A stretch of 37,351 nucleotides of DNA from an uncultured Clostridia bacterium (GCA_934129785.1 CAKOWW010000016.1:1-37351), one strand, 5' to 3'. Shown: positions 15,835-23,925, counted from the stretch's first letter. Notes: generated by a model from the sequence alone, not told the origin. Translations and numbers: made by a program.

Positions 15835-16506
15835 CTAAATATGTTTCTTTATTTCATCATATATTTCTTTATGGATATCTTCTATTGTTCTTATTTTATC
15901 ATTTTCCACACATTTTATTTCATACCAGTTATATTTTTTTGCAACATCACATGCTGCTGAATATGCATCTATTAAATGATTTTTGTCACTTTCATGAATA
16001 TCTTTTTTGCTTTCATGTGTGAATTTATTTTCTCTATTTTTCATTAATTCAATTGATTTTTCAACCGGCATATTTAAGAAAAATACTTCTGTTGGGATTG
16101 GTAACCCATACATTCCAAATTCATATTCCCATAACCATTGAAGAAATTTTTCTCTTTCTTCTTTATCTGAGATTTTTCCTGCTTGGTGTACCATATTAGC
16201 TGTTGTATATCTGTCTGCTAATATTATTCCACCATTATTATAATATTCTTGATATTCTGTTTTAAATGTTGCATATCTATCTACTGCAAAAAATGTTGAT
16301 GCTATGTATGGACTTATTTCTTTTGCATTTTTTCCAAATTCTCCAGATAGATACATTTTTACTAATGCTGAACTTGGACTCTCATAATTTGGAAAGCTTA
16401 CTACTTTATAGTCTACTCCGTCTTTGCTTAGACTTTCTTGTAGCTTTTGGAATTGAGTTTGTTTACCACTTCCATCTGTTCCATCTATTACAAATAATTT
16501 TCCCAT
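15835..16506 (-). CDS. Thymidylate kinase-like deoxynucleotide kinase
   Basis: A protein of 223 residues with the dTMP kinase fold. The P-loop is VIDGTDGSGKQTQ near the N-terminus. The DR(Y/W) nucleotide site is ILADRYTTANMVHQ. PTEVFFLNMPVEKS precedes the lid region. It would phosphorylate dTMP to dTDP with ATP. It differs from standard Tmk (GxDGxGKTTQ) in having KQTQ, so it may be a divergent Tmk or another dNMP kinase. Its start overlaps the small ORF at 16508 by proximity (1 base between stop and ATG), so they form one operon from the promoter at 16658-16686. Confidence 0.8.
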   Translation of the reverse strand: MGKLFVIDGTDGSGKQTQFQKLQESLSKDGVDYKVVSFPNYESPSSALVKMYLSGEFGKNAKEISPYIASTFFAVDRYATFKTEYQEYYNNGGIILADRYTTANMVHQAGKISDKEEREKFLQWLWEYEFGMYGLPIPTEVFFLNMPVEKSIELMKNRENKFTHESKKDIHESDKNHLIDAYSAACDVAKKYNWYEIKCVENDKIRTIEDIHKEIYDEIKKHI

Positions 16507-16507
16507 T

Positions 16508-16630
16508 TTATTTTTCTTCCTTTTCTTTATTTTCTTCTTTGTTATTTTTGTTTTTTTCTAACATCTTGTTTATTGTATTTAATATATCATCTGAATTTTC
16601 ATCAAAATCATCTTTTACTAAGTTAAACAT
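16508..16630 (-). CDS. 40-residue acidic/basic small protein upstream of the dNMP kinase
   Basis: Starts MFNLVKDDFDENSDDILNTI and ends in a Lys/Glu/Asn-rich helix (EENKEKEEK). AAGGAGGG is 7 bases before the ATG, one of the best ribosome sites here, and the stop codon nearly touches the kinase start. A consensus promoter precedes it. These signals support translation. Function is unknown; a translational-coupling leader or a small binding partner are possible. Confidence 0.55.
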   Translation of the reverse strand: MFNLVKDDFDENSDDILNTINKMLEKNKNNKEENKEKEEK

Positions 16631-16657
16631 TTTGTTTTCCCTCCTTGTTTCTCGTTT

Positions 16658-16686
16658 ATTATACTATTACTATTTTATTTTTTCAA
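16658..16686 (-). promoter_or_regulatory. Promoter of the small ORF/dNMP kinase operon
   Basis: On the minus strand TTGAAA, 17 bases, TATAAT. Confidence 0.75.
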
Positions 16687-16759
16687 GAATTTATAATTAA
16701 CATTTTTTCATTTAGGTTGACCATATCATAAGTTATTCATAATTTTTTCCATTTAGGTA

Positions 16760-16788
16760 TTGCAAAATAACATATGCTAATATATAAT
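16760..16788 (+). promoter_or_regulatory. Promoter of the symporter gene
   Basis: TTGCAA, 17 bases, TATAAT on the plus strand. Confidence 0.75.
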
Positions 16789-16799
16789 GGTGCCAAATC

Positions 16800-16823
16800 C
16801 TAAAATTATAATTATAATTTTAG
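16800..16823 (+). promoter_or_regulatory. 24-bp perfect palindrome in the symporter leader
   Basis: CTAAAATTATAA and its exact mirror complement, placed from about +5 after the predicted start site to 28 bases before the ATG. A candidate operator for a dimeric repressor; no regulator is identified. Confidence 0.4.
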
Positions 16824-16851
16824 TTGCCTTTAATTGAAAAGAGGTAGTATT

Positions 16852-18108
16852 ATGAAAAAATTTTTATCAAATTACAAATCAACAATAATTTTACTTGTTG
16901 CGATTATTGTTGGTGCACTCGTAGGAATTATATTCCAAGAAAAAGCAACAATTTTAAGTCCTTTTGGGGACATATTTTTAAATCTTTTATTAGTCATCAT
17001 TGTACCACTTATATTCTTAACAATAACCACTTCAATAGCAAAAATGAAGCAACCTAAAAGACTTGGCAAAATTATGGTTACAATAATAGGAGTATTTATA
17101 TTTACTTCAATTATTTCGGTATTATTTGGATTTGCAAGTACATACTTTGTAAAATTAGTTAATCCAGAAGATGGAGAAAAAATAAGAATTTCTTTAGAAA
17201 ATCAAACTTTAGATAATTCACAGGAAGATTCCGAAGAACTTACTATTGCAGATAGAACTGTTAATTTGCTAACAGTAAATGATTTTCAAAAATTATTATC
17301 AAAAGATAATATAATAGCACTTTTAATATTTTCAATAATATTTGGAATTGCAATAAATATGTCTGGTGAAAAAGGTGAACCTGTATATAAATTTTTAGAA
17401 TCAGCAAATGTTATAGTTAATAATATTGTTAAAATAATAATGTATTATGCACCAATTGGTTTGGGTTGTTATTTTGCTTCTTTAGTTGGAAGTTTTGGTG
17501 CTTCAATTGCTGTAGGTTATTTAAAAACATTTGTTATTTATACTATTGTTGCACTATTATTCTACTTTGGAATTTATACTTTTTATGCTTTTCTTGCAGG
17601 TAGAAAAAAAGGTGTCAAATTATTTTGGAAAAATGCTTTACCTTCAACATTAACTGCTTTAGCAACATGTTCTAGTGCAGCATCTATTCCTGTAAATATT
17701 GAATGTAGTAAAAAAATGGGCGTACCAGAAGATATTGCTCAAACTACAATACCTTTGGGAACAAGCTTTCATAAAGATGGTTCAATAATAGGCTCTGTTT
17801 TTAAAATAATGTTTTTAGTATGCTTATTTGGAACTAATATTTCAACTGCTGGAAGTATATTTGGAATATTAGGAGTAGCTTTACTTGCTAATTTGTTAAT
17901 AACTGCCGTTCCTATAGGTGGTGGAACAATTTCTGAAATGTTAATAATTTCAATGCTTGGATACCCTCCTGCGGCTCTTCCAATATTGACAATTATAGCT
18001 ACTATTATAGACCCTCCAGCAACAATGCTAAATGTAGTAGGTGATACTGTTTCATCTATGATGGTAACAAGGGTGGTTGATGGTAAAGGCTGGATAAAAG
18101 AAAATTAA
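16852..18108 (+). CDS. Dicarboxylate/amino acid:cation symporter (DAACS family)
   Basis: About 418 residues with eight or more membrane helices and re-entrant loops of the GltP/SstT family. The first helix is STIILLVAIIVGALVGIIF; PLIFLTITTSI is the conserved end of helix 2. A serine-rich hairpin TCSSAASIPV lies near residue 280. PLGTSFHKDGS replaces the usual GATINMDGT motif. IGGGTISEML and IDPPATMLNVVGD follow, the last replacing the usual D-R-x-R-T-x-x-N-V-x-GD in helix 8. It imports a dicarboxylate or amino acid with Na+ or H+. The missing Arg in helix 8 argues against glutamate/aspartate. ATG 16852 has GAGGT upstream; an in-frame TTG at 16834 is not needed. Confidence 0.85.
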   Translation: MKKFLSNYKSTIILLVAIIVGALVGIIFQEKATILSPFGDIFLNLLLVIIVPLIFLTITTSIAKMKQPKRLGKIMVTIIGVFIFTSIISVLFGFASTYFVKLVNPEDGEKIRISLENQTLDNSQEDSEELTIADRTVNLLTVNDFQKLLSKDNIIALLIFSIIFGIAINMSGEKGEPVYKFLESANVIVNNIVKIIMYYAPIGLGCYFASLVGSFGASIAVGYLKTFVIYTIVALLFYFGIYTFYAFLAGRKKGVKLFWKNALPSTLTALATCSSAASIPVNIECSKKMGVPEDIAQTTIPLGTSFHKDGSIIGSVFKIMFLVCLFGTNISTAGSIFGILGVALLANLLITAVPIGGGTISEMLIISMLGYPPAALPILTIIATIIDPPATMLNVVGDTVSSMMVTRVVDGKGWIKEN

Positions 18109-18153
18109 TGAATTTAAATTATAAAATAAAAGATTAAAAATATAGAAATAAAT

Positions 18154-18190
18154 GTGGAAGTTTTATTTAAAATAAACTTTCACTTTTTTT
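18154..18190 (+). terminator. Terminator of the symporter gene
   Basis: GTGGAAGTTTTATTT pairs with AATAAACTTTCAC, then seven T. Confidence 0.75.
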
Positions 18191-18243
18191 ATTTTTTAAT
18201 ATTTTTAAATGTCAAATGTGCGCAAATAATTTTTAGAAATTTA

Positions 18244-18618
18244 CTATGATTCATATAAAATTGCTTTTTCAATATGGTTAAGCATTCCTTTTCCTTTATA
18301 GAAAACTATTTCTATAACATCAAATCTTATGGCTTTATTTCTTTGGCTTTTATAATTATAATAATATTCAGCTGCTTTAACAATATGCTTTTTCTTCATT
18401 TTTGTTACTGCTTCACTAGGTCTTCCATATTTAAAATTCGACCTTGTTTTTACTTCAAAAAATACTAATTCTTTATTTTTCAAATCATATGCTATAATAT
18501 CAATTTCCCCGAGTTTACATCTAAAATTTCTTTGTATTATTTTATATTTGTTTTGTGCTAAATATTTTGCAGCAAGCTCTTCTCCTATTTTTCCTAGTTC
18601 TTGATTATCTAAATACAT
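18244..18618 (-). CDS. yraN: YraN/UPF0102-family endonuclease-like protein
   Basis: A protein of 124 residues, the normal length. It begins with NQELGKIGEELAAKYL, and the restriction-like fold motifs are NFRCKLGEIDIIAYD and LVFFEVKTRSN (E-I-D ... F-E-V-K-T-R). The family is a predicted Holliday-junction-type or repair nuclease of the restriction-like fold; its biochemical role is not firmly settled. It overlaps the end of dprA by 10 bases, an arrangement common in Firmicutes. Confidence 0.9.
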   Translation of the reverse strand: MYLDNQELGKIGEELAAKYLAQNKYKIIQRNFRCKLGEIDIIAYDLKNKELVFFEVKTRSNFKYGRPSEAVTKMKKKHIVKAAEYYYNYKSQRNKAIRFDVIEIVFYKGKGMLNHIEKAILYES

Positions 18619-19484
18619 GTGTATTCTCCTTTCTCTTTTTTTATATATCCTTCTATTTCTAGCATTATTAAGATGTTGTTAATTGCTTTTATTGAGCTTC
18701 CTATTTTTTTTGCTATTTTTATTGGTGTGTTTTCTCCTTTGTTTATTAATCTGTATATTTTTTTGTATTTTTCTTCTTTTGGTTCTCTTTTCTCTTCATC
18801 TTTATTCTTATTTTCTTTTATAAGTTCTTCCTTATATTCTAGAAAATCAAAACTTTCTATTATATCTTTTGTGTTTGTTATTAAGCTTGCTCCTTTTTTT
18901 ATTAGTCGGTTTGTTCCTATTCCACATTTATCACTTAAATCATGTGGTATTGTAAATACTTTTCTATTTTGTGATTTTGCAATTTTTGCTGTTACACTTG
19001 TCCCACTTCTGTGTTTTGCCTCTATTACAAGTATTCCAATTGATAAACCACTTACAATGCGATTTCTTTCAATGAATTTTTCTGAACTTGCTTCTGTTTC
19101 TGGTGGGTATTCACTAACAATCAATCCATTATTTTTAATTATTTGCTTATATAATTTTTCATTTTCTTGTGGGTATATATTATTAAATCCGCACCCTAAA
19201 ACTGCTATTGTATTTCCTCTATTTTCTATTGCTCCAATATGTGCATATGTATCAATTCCATTAGCCATTCCACTTATTATTGTTATGTTTTGTGATACTA
19301 ACTCTTGAGCAAATTTCTTTGCCATTTTACTTCCCTTTTCTGAGCATTTTCTCGAACCTATTATTGCTATTCCATGTGTGTCTAGAAGTTTGATATTTCC
19401 TTCTAAATATAGTTGCTGTGGTGCATTTTTTATATTTCTTAAGAGTTTAGGATATCGGGTATCTTCTATATTTATTTTTATCAT
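18609..19484 (-). CDS. dprA: DNA-processing protein DprA (RecA loader for incoming DNA)
   Basis: A protein of 291 residues. The Rossmann-like DprA core is clear: IAIIGSRKCSEKG, ISGMANGIDTYAH, AVLGCGFNNIYP, SEYPPET, FIERNRIVSGLS and EAKHRSGTSVTA. The last ~55 residues form a winged-helix domain (INKGENTPIKIAKKIG). The N-terminal SAM-like domain of some DprA proteins is absent. It protects single-stranded DNA taken up during transformation and loads RecA. It starts 27 bases after the comM stop, so comM, dprA and yraN form one operon. Confidence 0.95.
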   Translation of the reverse strand: MIKINIEDTRYPKLLRNIKNAPQQLYLEGNIKLLDTHGIAIIGSRKCSEKGSKMAKKFAQELVSQNITIISGMANGIDTYAHIGAIENRGNTIAVLGCGFNNIYPQENEKLYKQIIKNNGLIVSEYPPETEASSEKFIERNRIVSGLSIGILVIEAKHRSGTSVTAKIAKSQNRKVFTIPHDLSDKCGIGTNRLIKKGASLITNTKDIIESFDFLEYKEELIKENKNKDEEKREPKEEKYKKIYRLINKGENTPIKIAKKIGSSIKAINNILIMLEIEGYIKKEKGEYTCI

Positions 19485-19510
19485 TTAATTTTTCCTTTCT
19501 TTTTATTGTT

Positions 19511-21058
19511 TTATCTTCCCCAATATTTTCTATCCAAACTTCTATATTGTACAGCTTCTATTATATGTTTTGCCTGTATGCTTTTTGAGTTTTCTAGGTC
19601 TGCAATTGTTCTTGATACTTTTAATATTCTGGTATATGCTCTGGCACTTAGTTTTAAGTTTTCAAATGCTTTTTCTAATATTCTTTTTCCTCTTTCATCT
19701 ATTTTACAGTATTTTTCCATTAATTTAGGTGTTAGTTCTGAATTTGAATATATGTTTTCATTTTTATATCTTTCTAGTTGTATTTTTCTTGCTAAATTTA
19801 CTCTATTTCGAATTTCTTTTGATGATTCCTCTTTTTTACAGCTCTCAAATTTTTTATATTCAATACCTTCTACTTCAATATGTAAATCTATTCTATCTAA
19901 TAGTGGTCCACTTATTTTGTTTAAGTAATTTTTTATTTGTTGTGGCTTACATGTACATTCTTTATCTTGGCTTCCATAATTACCACATGGGCAAGGATTC
20001 ATACTTGCTATAAATATAAAATTGCAAGGATATGTAACTGACATGTTTAGTCTACTTATTGTAATTTTTTTATCTTCTAATGGTCCTCTTAGTAATTCTA
20101 ATATCTTTTGATTAAATTCTGGTAATTCATCTAAAAATAATACTCCATTATGTGCTAGGCTTATTTCTCCTGGCTTTGGATTTTTTCCGCCTCCTACTAA
20201 TGATGCTGATGTTATTGTATGATGTGGGCTTCTAAATGGCCTTATTGTTATTAGTGGCTCTTCTTCTGCTAATATACCTGATATACTGTGAATTTTAGTG
20301 ACTTCTAATGATTCTTCAAAGCTTAAGTTTGGCAATATGCTTGGTAATCTTTGAGCTAACATTGTTTTTCCTGAACCTGGTGCTCCTATTAGTAGGCAAT
20401 TGTGTCCTCCTGCTGCTGAAATTTCTAATGCTCTTTTTACTGTTTCTTGTCCTTTTACTTCTGAAAAATCGAACTCATAATTTTCTTGATTTGCTAAATT
20501 AAATTTTTGATTTTTTTGTTTTTGAATATAATTTTCTCCATTTAAGTATTCTATTATTTCTTTTAATTCTTGGATTGCTAATATTTCTAGCCCTTCTACT
20601 ATTGAAGCTTCTTTTGCATTTTGTTTTGATAATACAATTCTTTTTATTCCTAATTTTTTTGCTTCTATACATATTGGAAGTATTCCATTTGTTTTTTCTA
20701 CTTTTCCATCTAATGACAATTCTCCTATAAAAATTGTTTCTTCTAAAAATTGTTCTACATTTTTGTTTTTTTGGATTTTTTCACTTGATATTAATATTCC
20801 TATGGCTATTGGTAAATCGAATTTTGATCCTTCTTTTTTTGTATTTGCTGGAGCTAAATTTACTACTAATTTTCTACTTAACAGCTTAATTCCTGAATTT
20901 TTTATTGCTGTTCTTACCCTTTCTTTTGATTCTTTAACACTTGTATCTGGAAGTCCTACCATTTCAAAGTTTGGCATTCCTTCTGATATGTCTACTTGAA
21001 CAGATACTAAGTATCCATCTAGTCCTTGAAGTGCCATGCTTTTTACAATTGATAACAT
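19511..21058 (-). CDS. comM: ComM/YifB-family AAA+ ATPase (Mg chelatase-like)
   Basis: A protein of 515 residues, full length. The N-terminal ChlI-like domain (1-120) starts with the usual VKSMALQGLDGYLVSVQVDI and has GLPDTSVKESKERVR. The AAA+ core has Walker A LIGAPGSGKTMLAQ near 215 and Walker B GVLFLDELPEF near 300. MNPCPCGNYG is the Cys-rich insertion of the family, and the C-terminal domain has LSARAYTRILKVSRTIADL. ComM is a hexameric helicase promoting branch migration during natural transformation. A consensus promoter at 21367-21395 gives a ~300-base leader carrying the inverted repeat at 21072-21291. Confidence 0.95.
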   Translation of the reverse strand: MLSIVKSMALQGLDGYLVSVQVDISEGMPNFEMVGLPDTSVKESKERVRTAIKNSGIKLLSRKLVVNLAPANTKKEGSKFDLPIAIGILISSEKIQKNKNVEQFLEETIFIGELSLDGKVEKTNGILPICIEAKKLGIKRIVLSKQNAKEASIVEGLEILAIQELKEIIEYLNGENYIQKQKNQKFNLANQENYEFDFSEVKGQETVKRALEISAAGGHNCLLIGAPGSGKTMLAQRLPSILPNLSFEESLEVTKIHSISGILAEEEPLITIRPFRSPHHTITSASLVGGGKNPKPGEISLAHNGVLFLDELPEFNQKILELLRGPLEDKKITISRLNMSVTYPCNFIFIASMNPCPCGNYGSQDKECTCKPQQIKNYLNKISGPLLDRIDLHIEVEGIEYKKFESCKKEESSKEIRNRVNLARKIQLERYKNENIYSNSELTPKLMEKYCKIDERGKRILEKAFENLKLSARAYTRILKVSRTIADLENSKSIQAKHIIEAVQYRSLDRKYWGR

Positions 21059-21071
21059 TTAATTCCTTTCT

Positions 21072-21291
21072 TATATGTTCGGATGTCTGAGGCCATTACA
21101 CATAAAATGAAGGTTAGACAAAATCTCTTGGGGTAGTTTTTATCTAAGGGGATTGTGGGTATGAATCTAACATAAATTTGTGATTCAAATTAGGTATTGT
21201 TATACTTTTACTAACATTTTGTGCTTTTATATTTTTTTGGAAATTGTGATATAATTAAGGGGCATAATGGCCTCAGATATCCAAACATATA
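21072..21291 (-). repeat. 220-bp element bounded by 27-bp inverted repeats in the comM leader
   Basis: The left arm 21072-21098 and right arm 21265-21291 are complementary over 27 bases with two mismatches (core TCTGAGGCCATTA). The interior can extend the stem (CTAAC/GTTAG, ATTTT/AAAAT) and contains a TGAATC/GATTCA hairpin. This could be a MITE or a structured leader RNA; 6S-like shape is possible but I see no firm match. The remaining gap 21292-21510 holds only the promoter and AT-rich sequence. Confidence 0.55.
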
Positions 21292-21366
21292 TATTTTTTT
21301 GTTTTGGGTGTTTTTATGATTTTTAAATAATTCGAATAAAAAATCTTTTTCGATAAAACTGTTTTT

Positions 21367-21395
21367 ATTATAATTGTCTTAACATAATTTGTCAA
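21367..21395 (-). promoter_or_regulatory. Promoter of comM and its leader
   Basis: On the minus strand TTGACA, 17 bases, TATAAT, a full consensus pair. Confidence 0.75.
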
Positions 21396-21511
21396 CACTT
21401 TTTTTGAATTTTTTTGTTTTATTTTTGTTGAGTTTTTTCAAACCCTTTGTGCTGTTGGCTTTTCACATTTTATTTTTTTTAATTTAATAATTTGATTTTT
21501 ATAGCATAAAA

Positions 21512-21537
21512 ATATGCCATATTTCCATATGACATAT
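21512..21537. terminator. Terminator after the PH-domain gene
   Basis: ATATGCCATAT and ATATGACATAT pair with one mismatch. T-runs flank both sides. Confidence 0.6.
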
Positions 21538-21574
21538 TTTTTATTTCATATTTTATTTAGTTATTTCTGTTTCA

Positions 21575-21964
21575 TTAAAGTACATATTTAGATATTAACG
21601 AATTTATCATTCTTATGTCTACATTTGACTTGAAATCAAATTGCAATATGTGTCCATTGCTAAATGTAATTATTAATTCGCTGTCTATGTCCATAAATCC
21701 TGCTGTTTCAATTCCGTAATATTGTATTTTTGAATATGGATATGAAAAATATGCAATTTTTTTGCCTGTAACTCCTTTTACATTTATTACAAAAATTCTA
21801 CTATTTGTAAATATTACTTGATCTCTAATTGTTTTGAACGCACACATTATTTTTTCGTTTTCCACTAATAGTTTTTCAATTTCTGGTCTTACTTCTTTTA
21901 TTTCTATTTCTTTTAGGTTTAAAAAGTTTGAGTCTAGATTTATTCCTGTTGATAAGTTTGGCAT
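21575..21964 (-). CDS. Bacterial PH-domain protein (YvbH-like)
   Basis: A protein of 129 residues. The sequence RDQVIFTNSRIFVINVKGVTGKK followed by SYPYSKIQYYGIET and ELIITFSNGHILQFDF matches bacterial pleckstrin-homology domains of the YvbH type (bPH_1). No membrane helix. Function is unknown. GGAGGGG precedes the ATG, and the gene starts 11 bases after the bile salt hydrolase stop codon, so they are co-transcribed. Confidence 0.8.
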   Translation of the reverse strand: MPNLSTGINLDSNFLNLKEIEIKEVRPEIEKLLVENEKIMCAFKTIRDQVIFTNSRIFVINVKGVTGKKIAYFSYPYSKIQYYGIETAGFMDIDSELIITFSNGHILQFDFKSNVDIRMINSLISKYVL

Positions 21965-21975
21965 AATATCCCCTC

Positions 21976-22956
21976 CTATTTTTTATTTTGCATTCTTACT
22001 TCGCCATTATCAATTAATTTATAACTAATAAGTTTATCACTATCTAGGTTTTCTTCGTGAATATCTACTGCAGTAATTTGATGATTATTATATGTTGTAT
22101 AATAATAAATTCCTTTTGTAGCATTACAACAAGATGTATATATTGTTATTTCATATTTTCCGTCATCTAACTCACAGCATCCTCTTGGTTGATCAACAGA
22201 GTTTAAGATATGAAAGAATTGACTTACACTTTCTCTTTCACTTTCATCTGAAACTGAATTCATTTTTACAAAAGATGCCCTGATAAATCTTGATTGTGAT
22301 GATAAATCTCCCGGAAGTCCTATGCCTCCCATCCCTCTGCTATAATATTCTAAATTTAAATCTTTTGAAAAATTGTTTTGTGGATTTTTTGGTGATAAGT
22401 GCATATACTTGTTTAATTCAAATAATTGTTTATCAAACCTAGGATTGTTAGTTAACACTCCAACAGGATTTTCATATACATGTATTCCATCTTTAATAGC
22501 TTCAACTGTTATTGATTCATTTTCATCAGAAATCAACCAATGTAACTGAGCTAATGGTAATTGAGAATTAAATTTTATATTTGTTATGTTTATATTTTTC
22601 AACAATTTTCTTGCTTCTTTTACATTCTCACATTGACTAAGTATCCATGGAATAAATTCAAATTGTGCTATGTTGTCTTTATCAGGTTTCACGTCGTAAT
22701 AGCATGCATTTCCAACAAAGTTTAGCCCTGCAATTCCTAGTCCTTTTTCGTTTACTGCGTCATAATATAGTGGATAGTTGTCTGATATGTATGCCATGCC
22801 TATTATGGCATAGTGCTTGTTTATGTTGTTTTTGTTTCTGAATTTGAAATTGTAATTTCTTGGTGTTATTGTTATTTCTTCTTTATATGAGTATTCATAG
22901 TCTAGTGTTCTTCCAAAGTAGAAGTCTTTAGTTTTGTATGTTACGGCTGTACACAT
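21976..22956 (-). CDS. bsh: Choloylglycine hydrolase (bile salt hydrolase)
   Basis: A protein of 326 residues of the Ntn-hydrolase family. Cys2 follows the initiator Met and becomes the nucleophile. Other catalytic positions are present: Arg16 and Asp19 (GRTLD), Asn79 (GLNFVGNA), Asn171 (LTNNPRF) and Arg223 (SRFIRA). It hydrolyses the amide bond between bile acids and glycine or taurine. The related penicillin V acylases share these residues, but GLNFVGNACYY and the overall length favour bile salt hydrolase. It is cytoplasmic, with no signal peptide. AAGGAGG precedes the ATG, with a consensus promoter and then a 38-bp repeat array upstream. It is the gene nearest the island boundary. Confidence 0.88.
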   Translation of the reverse strand: MCTAVTYKTKDFYFGRTLDYEYSYKEEITITPRNYNFKFRNKNNINKHYAIIGMAYISDNYPLYYDAVNEKGLGIAGLNFVGNACYYDVKPDKDNIAQFEFIPWILSQCENVKEARKLLKNINITNIKFNSQLPLAQLHWLISDENESITVEAIKDGIHVYENPVGVLTNNPRFDKQLFELNKYMHLSPKNPQNNFSKDLNLEYYSRGMGGIGLPGDLSSQSRFIRASFVKMNSVSDESERESVSQFFHILNSVDQPRGCCELDDGKYEITIYTSCCNATKGIYYYTTYNNHQITAVDIHEENLDSDKLISYKLIDNGEVRMQNKK

Positions 22957-22977
22957 AAAATTCCTCCTTTTTTTTGC

Positions 22978-23007
22978 ATTATATCATATGCTGAAGGATT
23001 TGTTCAA
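22978..23007 (-). promoter_or_regulatory. Promoter of the bile salt hydrolase gene
   Basis: On the minus strand TTGAAC, 18 bases, TATAAT. The repeat array begins 10 bases upstream of the -35 box. Confidence 0.75.
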
Positions 23008-23016
23008 GAATTTTGC

Positions 23017-23205
23017 GCGTTCTGTGTGAATTTACGACTTTATGCATGGATTATGCATTTCGTGTGGAGCTGCGCCTTCATGCATGGATTCCGCATTCTG
23101 TGTGAATCTGCGCCTTCATGCATGGATTCTTCATTCTGTGTAAATTGGCATCTTTTACATTAATTATGCCTTCTGCATTATTTTACGCCTTCATGTATGA
23201 TAAGG
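23017..23205. repeat. 38-bp tandem repeat array (about 4.5-5 units)
   Basis: Units begin at 23017, 23055, 23093, 23131 (37 bases) and 23168 (degenerate). The second and third are most alike: GCATTCTGTG..., CTGCGCCTTCATGCATGGAT. Most units carry the palindrome ATGCAT. There are no unrelated spacers. From 23206 to 23469 there is no gene; it holds the island end sequence. Confidence 0.85.
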
Positions 23206-23234
23206 ATTTATGAATTTTCTTGATTGTTTTATTG

Positions 23235-23263
23235 CGGCCTTCGGGTTATGAGCGAGGTTTGAC
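23235..23263. repeat. Attachment-site core, left copy
   Basis: 29 bases, CGGCCTTCGGGTTATGAGCG and following, identical to 35747-35775. On the minus strand it spells the anticodon-loop region of initiator tRNA (CTCATAACCCGAAGGCCG), but here the rest of the tRNA 3' half is missing. Marks the likely left end of the island. Confidence 0.6.
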
Positions 23264-23469
23264 GCGTTTTTGTAGTTTTGTGAAAATTAGAGTTTTTGTT
23301 GGTATTTCGGTATTTACAAGAGTCTTGAATTATAGAACATTTGTGTCTTTTTATGGCTTTTTTTGAGATGATTTTACCCAATGGGTATGGGATGTTTGTT
23401 CTTACAAAATCGGCTCTTGTGGGAAATATTTTTATTAGAAAAATTTTAATTTTTAGGAGGATTTAGATT

Positions 23470-23763
23470 GTGAATAATTTAAGAGAGGTTAATGATGATA
23501 TTTTGAAAGATTGGTTAATGTTTAGAGAGGATGATTTATGTTCTTTGACTTGTGATGAGGATAGAAAGCACTTTGTTTATTTTAATGAGATTTCTGAGAG
23601 AATTTTGAAGAATGTTCCAGAACAAAATAAAAAGTATGTTAAGAAACAACTTGATCTTCTTGATGAGAATTTTATGGATTATATTTGCTATTGGAATGAG
23701 AAGTATTATAGGAATGGTTTTTGTGATGGTGTGCAGCTGATTGGTGGATGTTTTGATATTTAA
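23470..23763 (+). CDS. 97-residue unknown protein at the island end (copy 1)
   Basis: I do not recognise the family. The protein starts NNLREVNDDILKDWL and ends with DYICYWNEKYYRNGFCDGVQ, with no membrane segment. The GTG start is set by TAGGAGG 8-9 bases upstream and by alignment with the ATG of copy 2 at 35993, about 75% identical by eye. A long conserved upstream region accompanies both copies. Its place next to the att core in two elements suggests a role in element maintenance or regulation, as an inference. Confidence 0.65.
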   Translation: MNNLREVNDDILKDWLMFREDDLCSLTCDEDRKHFVYFNEISERILKNVPEQNKKYVKKQLDLLDENFMDYICYWNEKYYRNGFCDGVQLIGGCFDI

Positions 23764-23832
23764 TTAAATATATTTTTCAAAATTTTGAAAAACCTTTGAA
23801 TTTTTATGTACTTTTTTCAAATTTATAAAAAT

Positions 23833-23871
23833 ACAGATTTAACATAATTATTGATTTTGTGTTAAATCTGT
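23833..23871 (+). terminator. Terminator after the 97-residue gene
   Basis: A perfect 12-bp stem, ACAGATTTAACA with TGTTAAATCTGT, then AACCTTTTT. Confidence 0.7.
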
Positions 23872-23925
23872 AACCTTTTTGACATTCATGCTTACTTTTT
23901 TATTTTTGTAGTACAGTTGTAAAAG

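Larger units (their letters stand above)
23235..23763 (+). repeat. Duplicated end module, left copy
   Basis: The att core, ~205 bases of conserved non-coding sequence and the 97-codon gene recur at 35747-36283 in the same order and orientation. The non-coding part shows TTTTACCCAATGGG and TTTGTTCTTACAAAAT in both. Confidence 0.75.

Noticed and set aside
23017..23205. CRISPR array
   Set aside because: The repeats are contiguous 38-bp units without unique spacers, and no cas gene is nearby.
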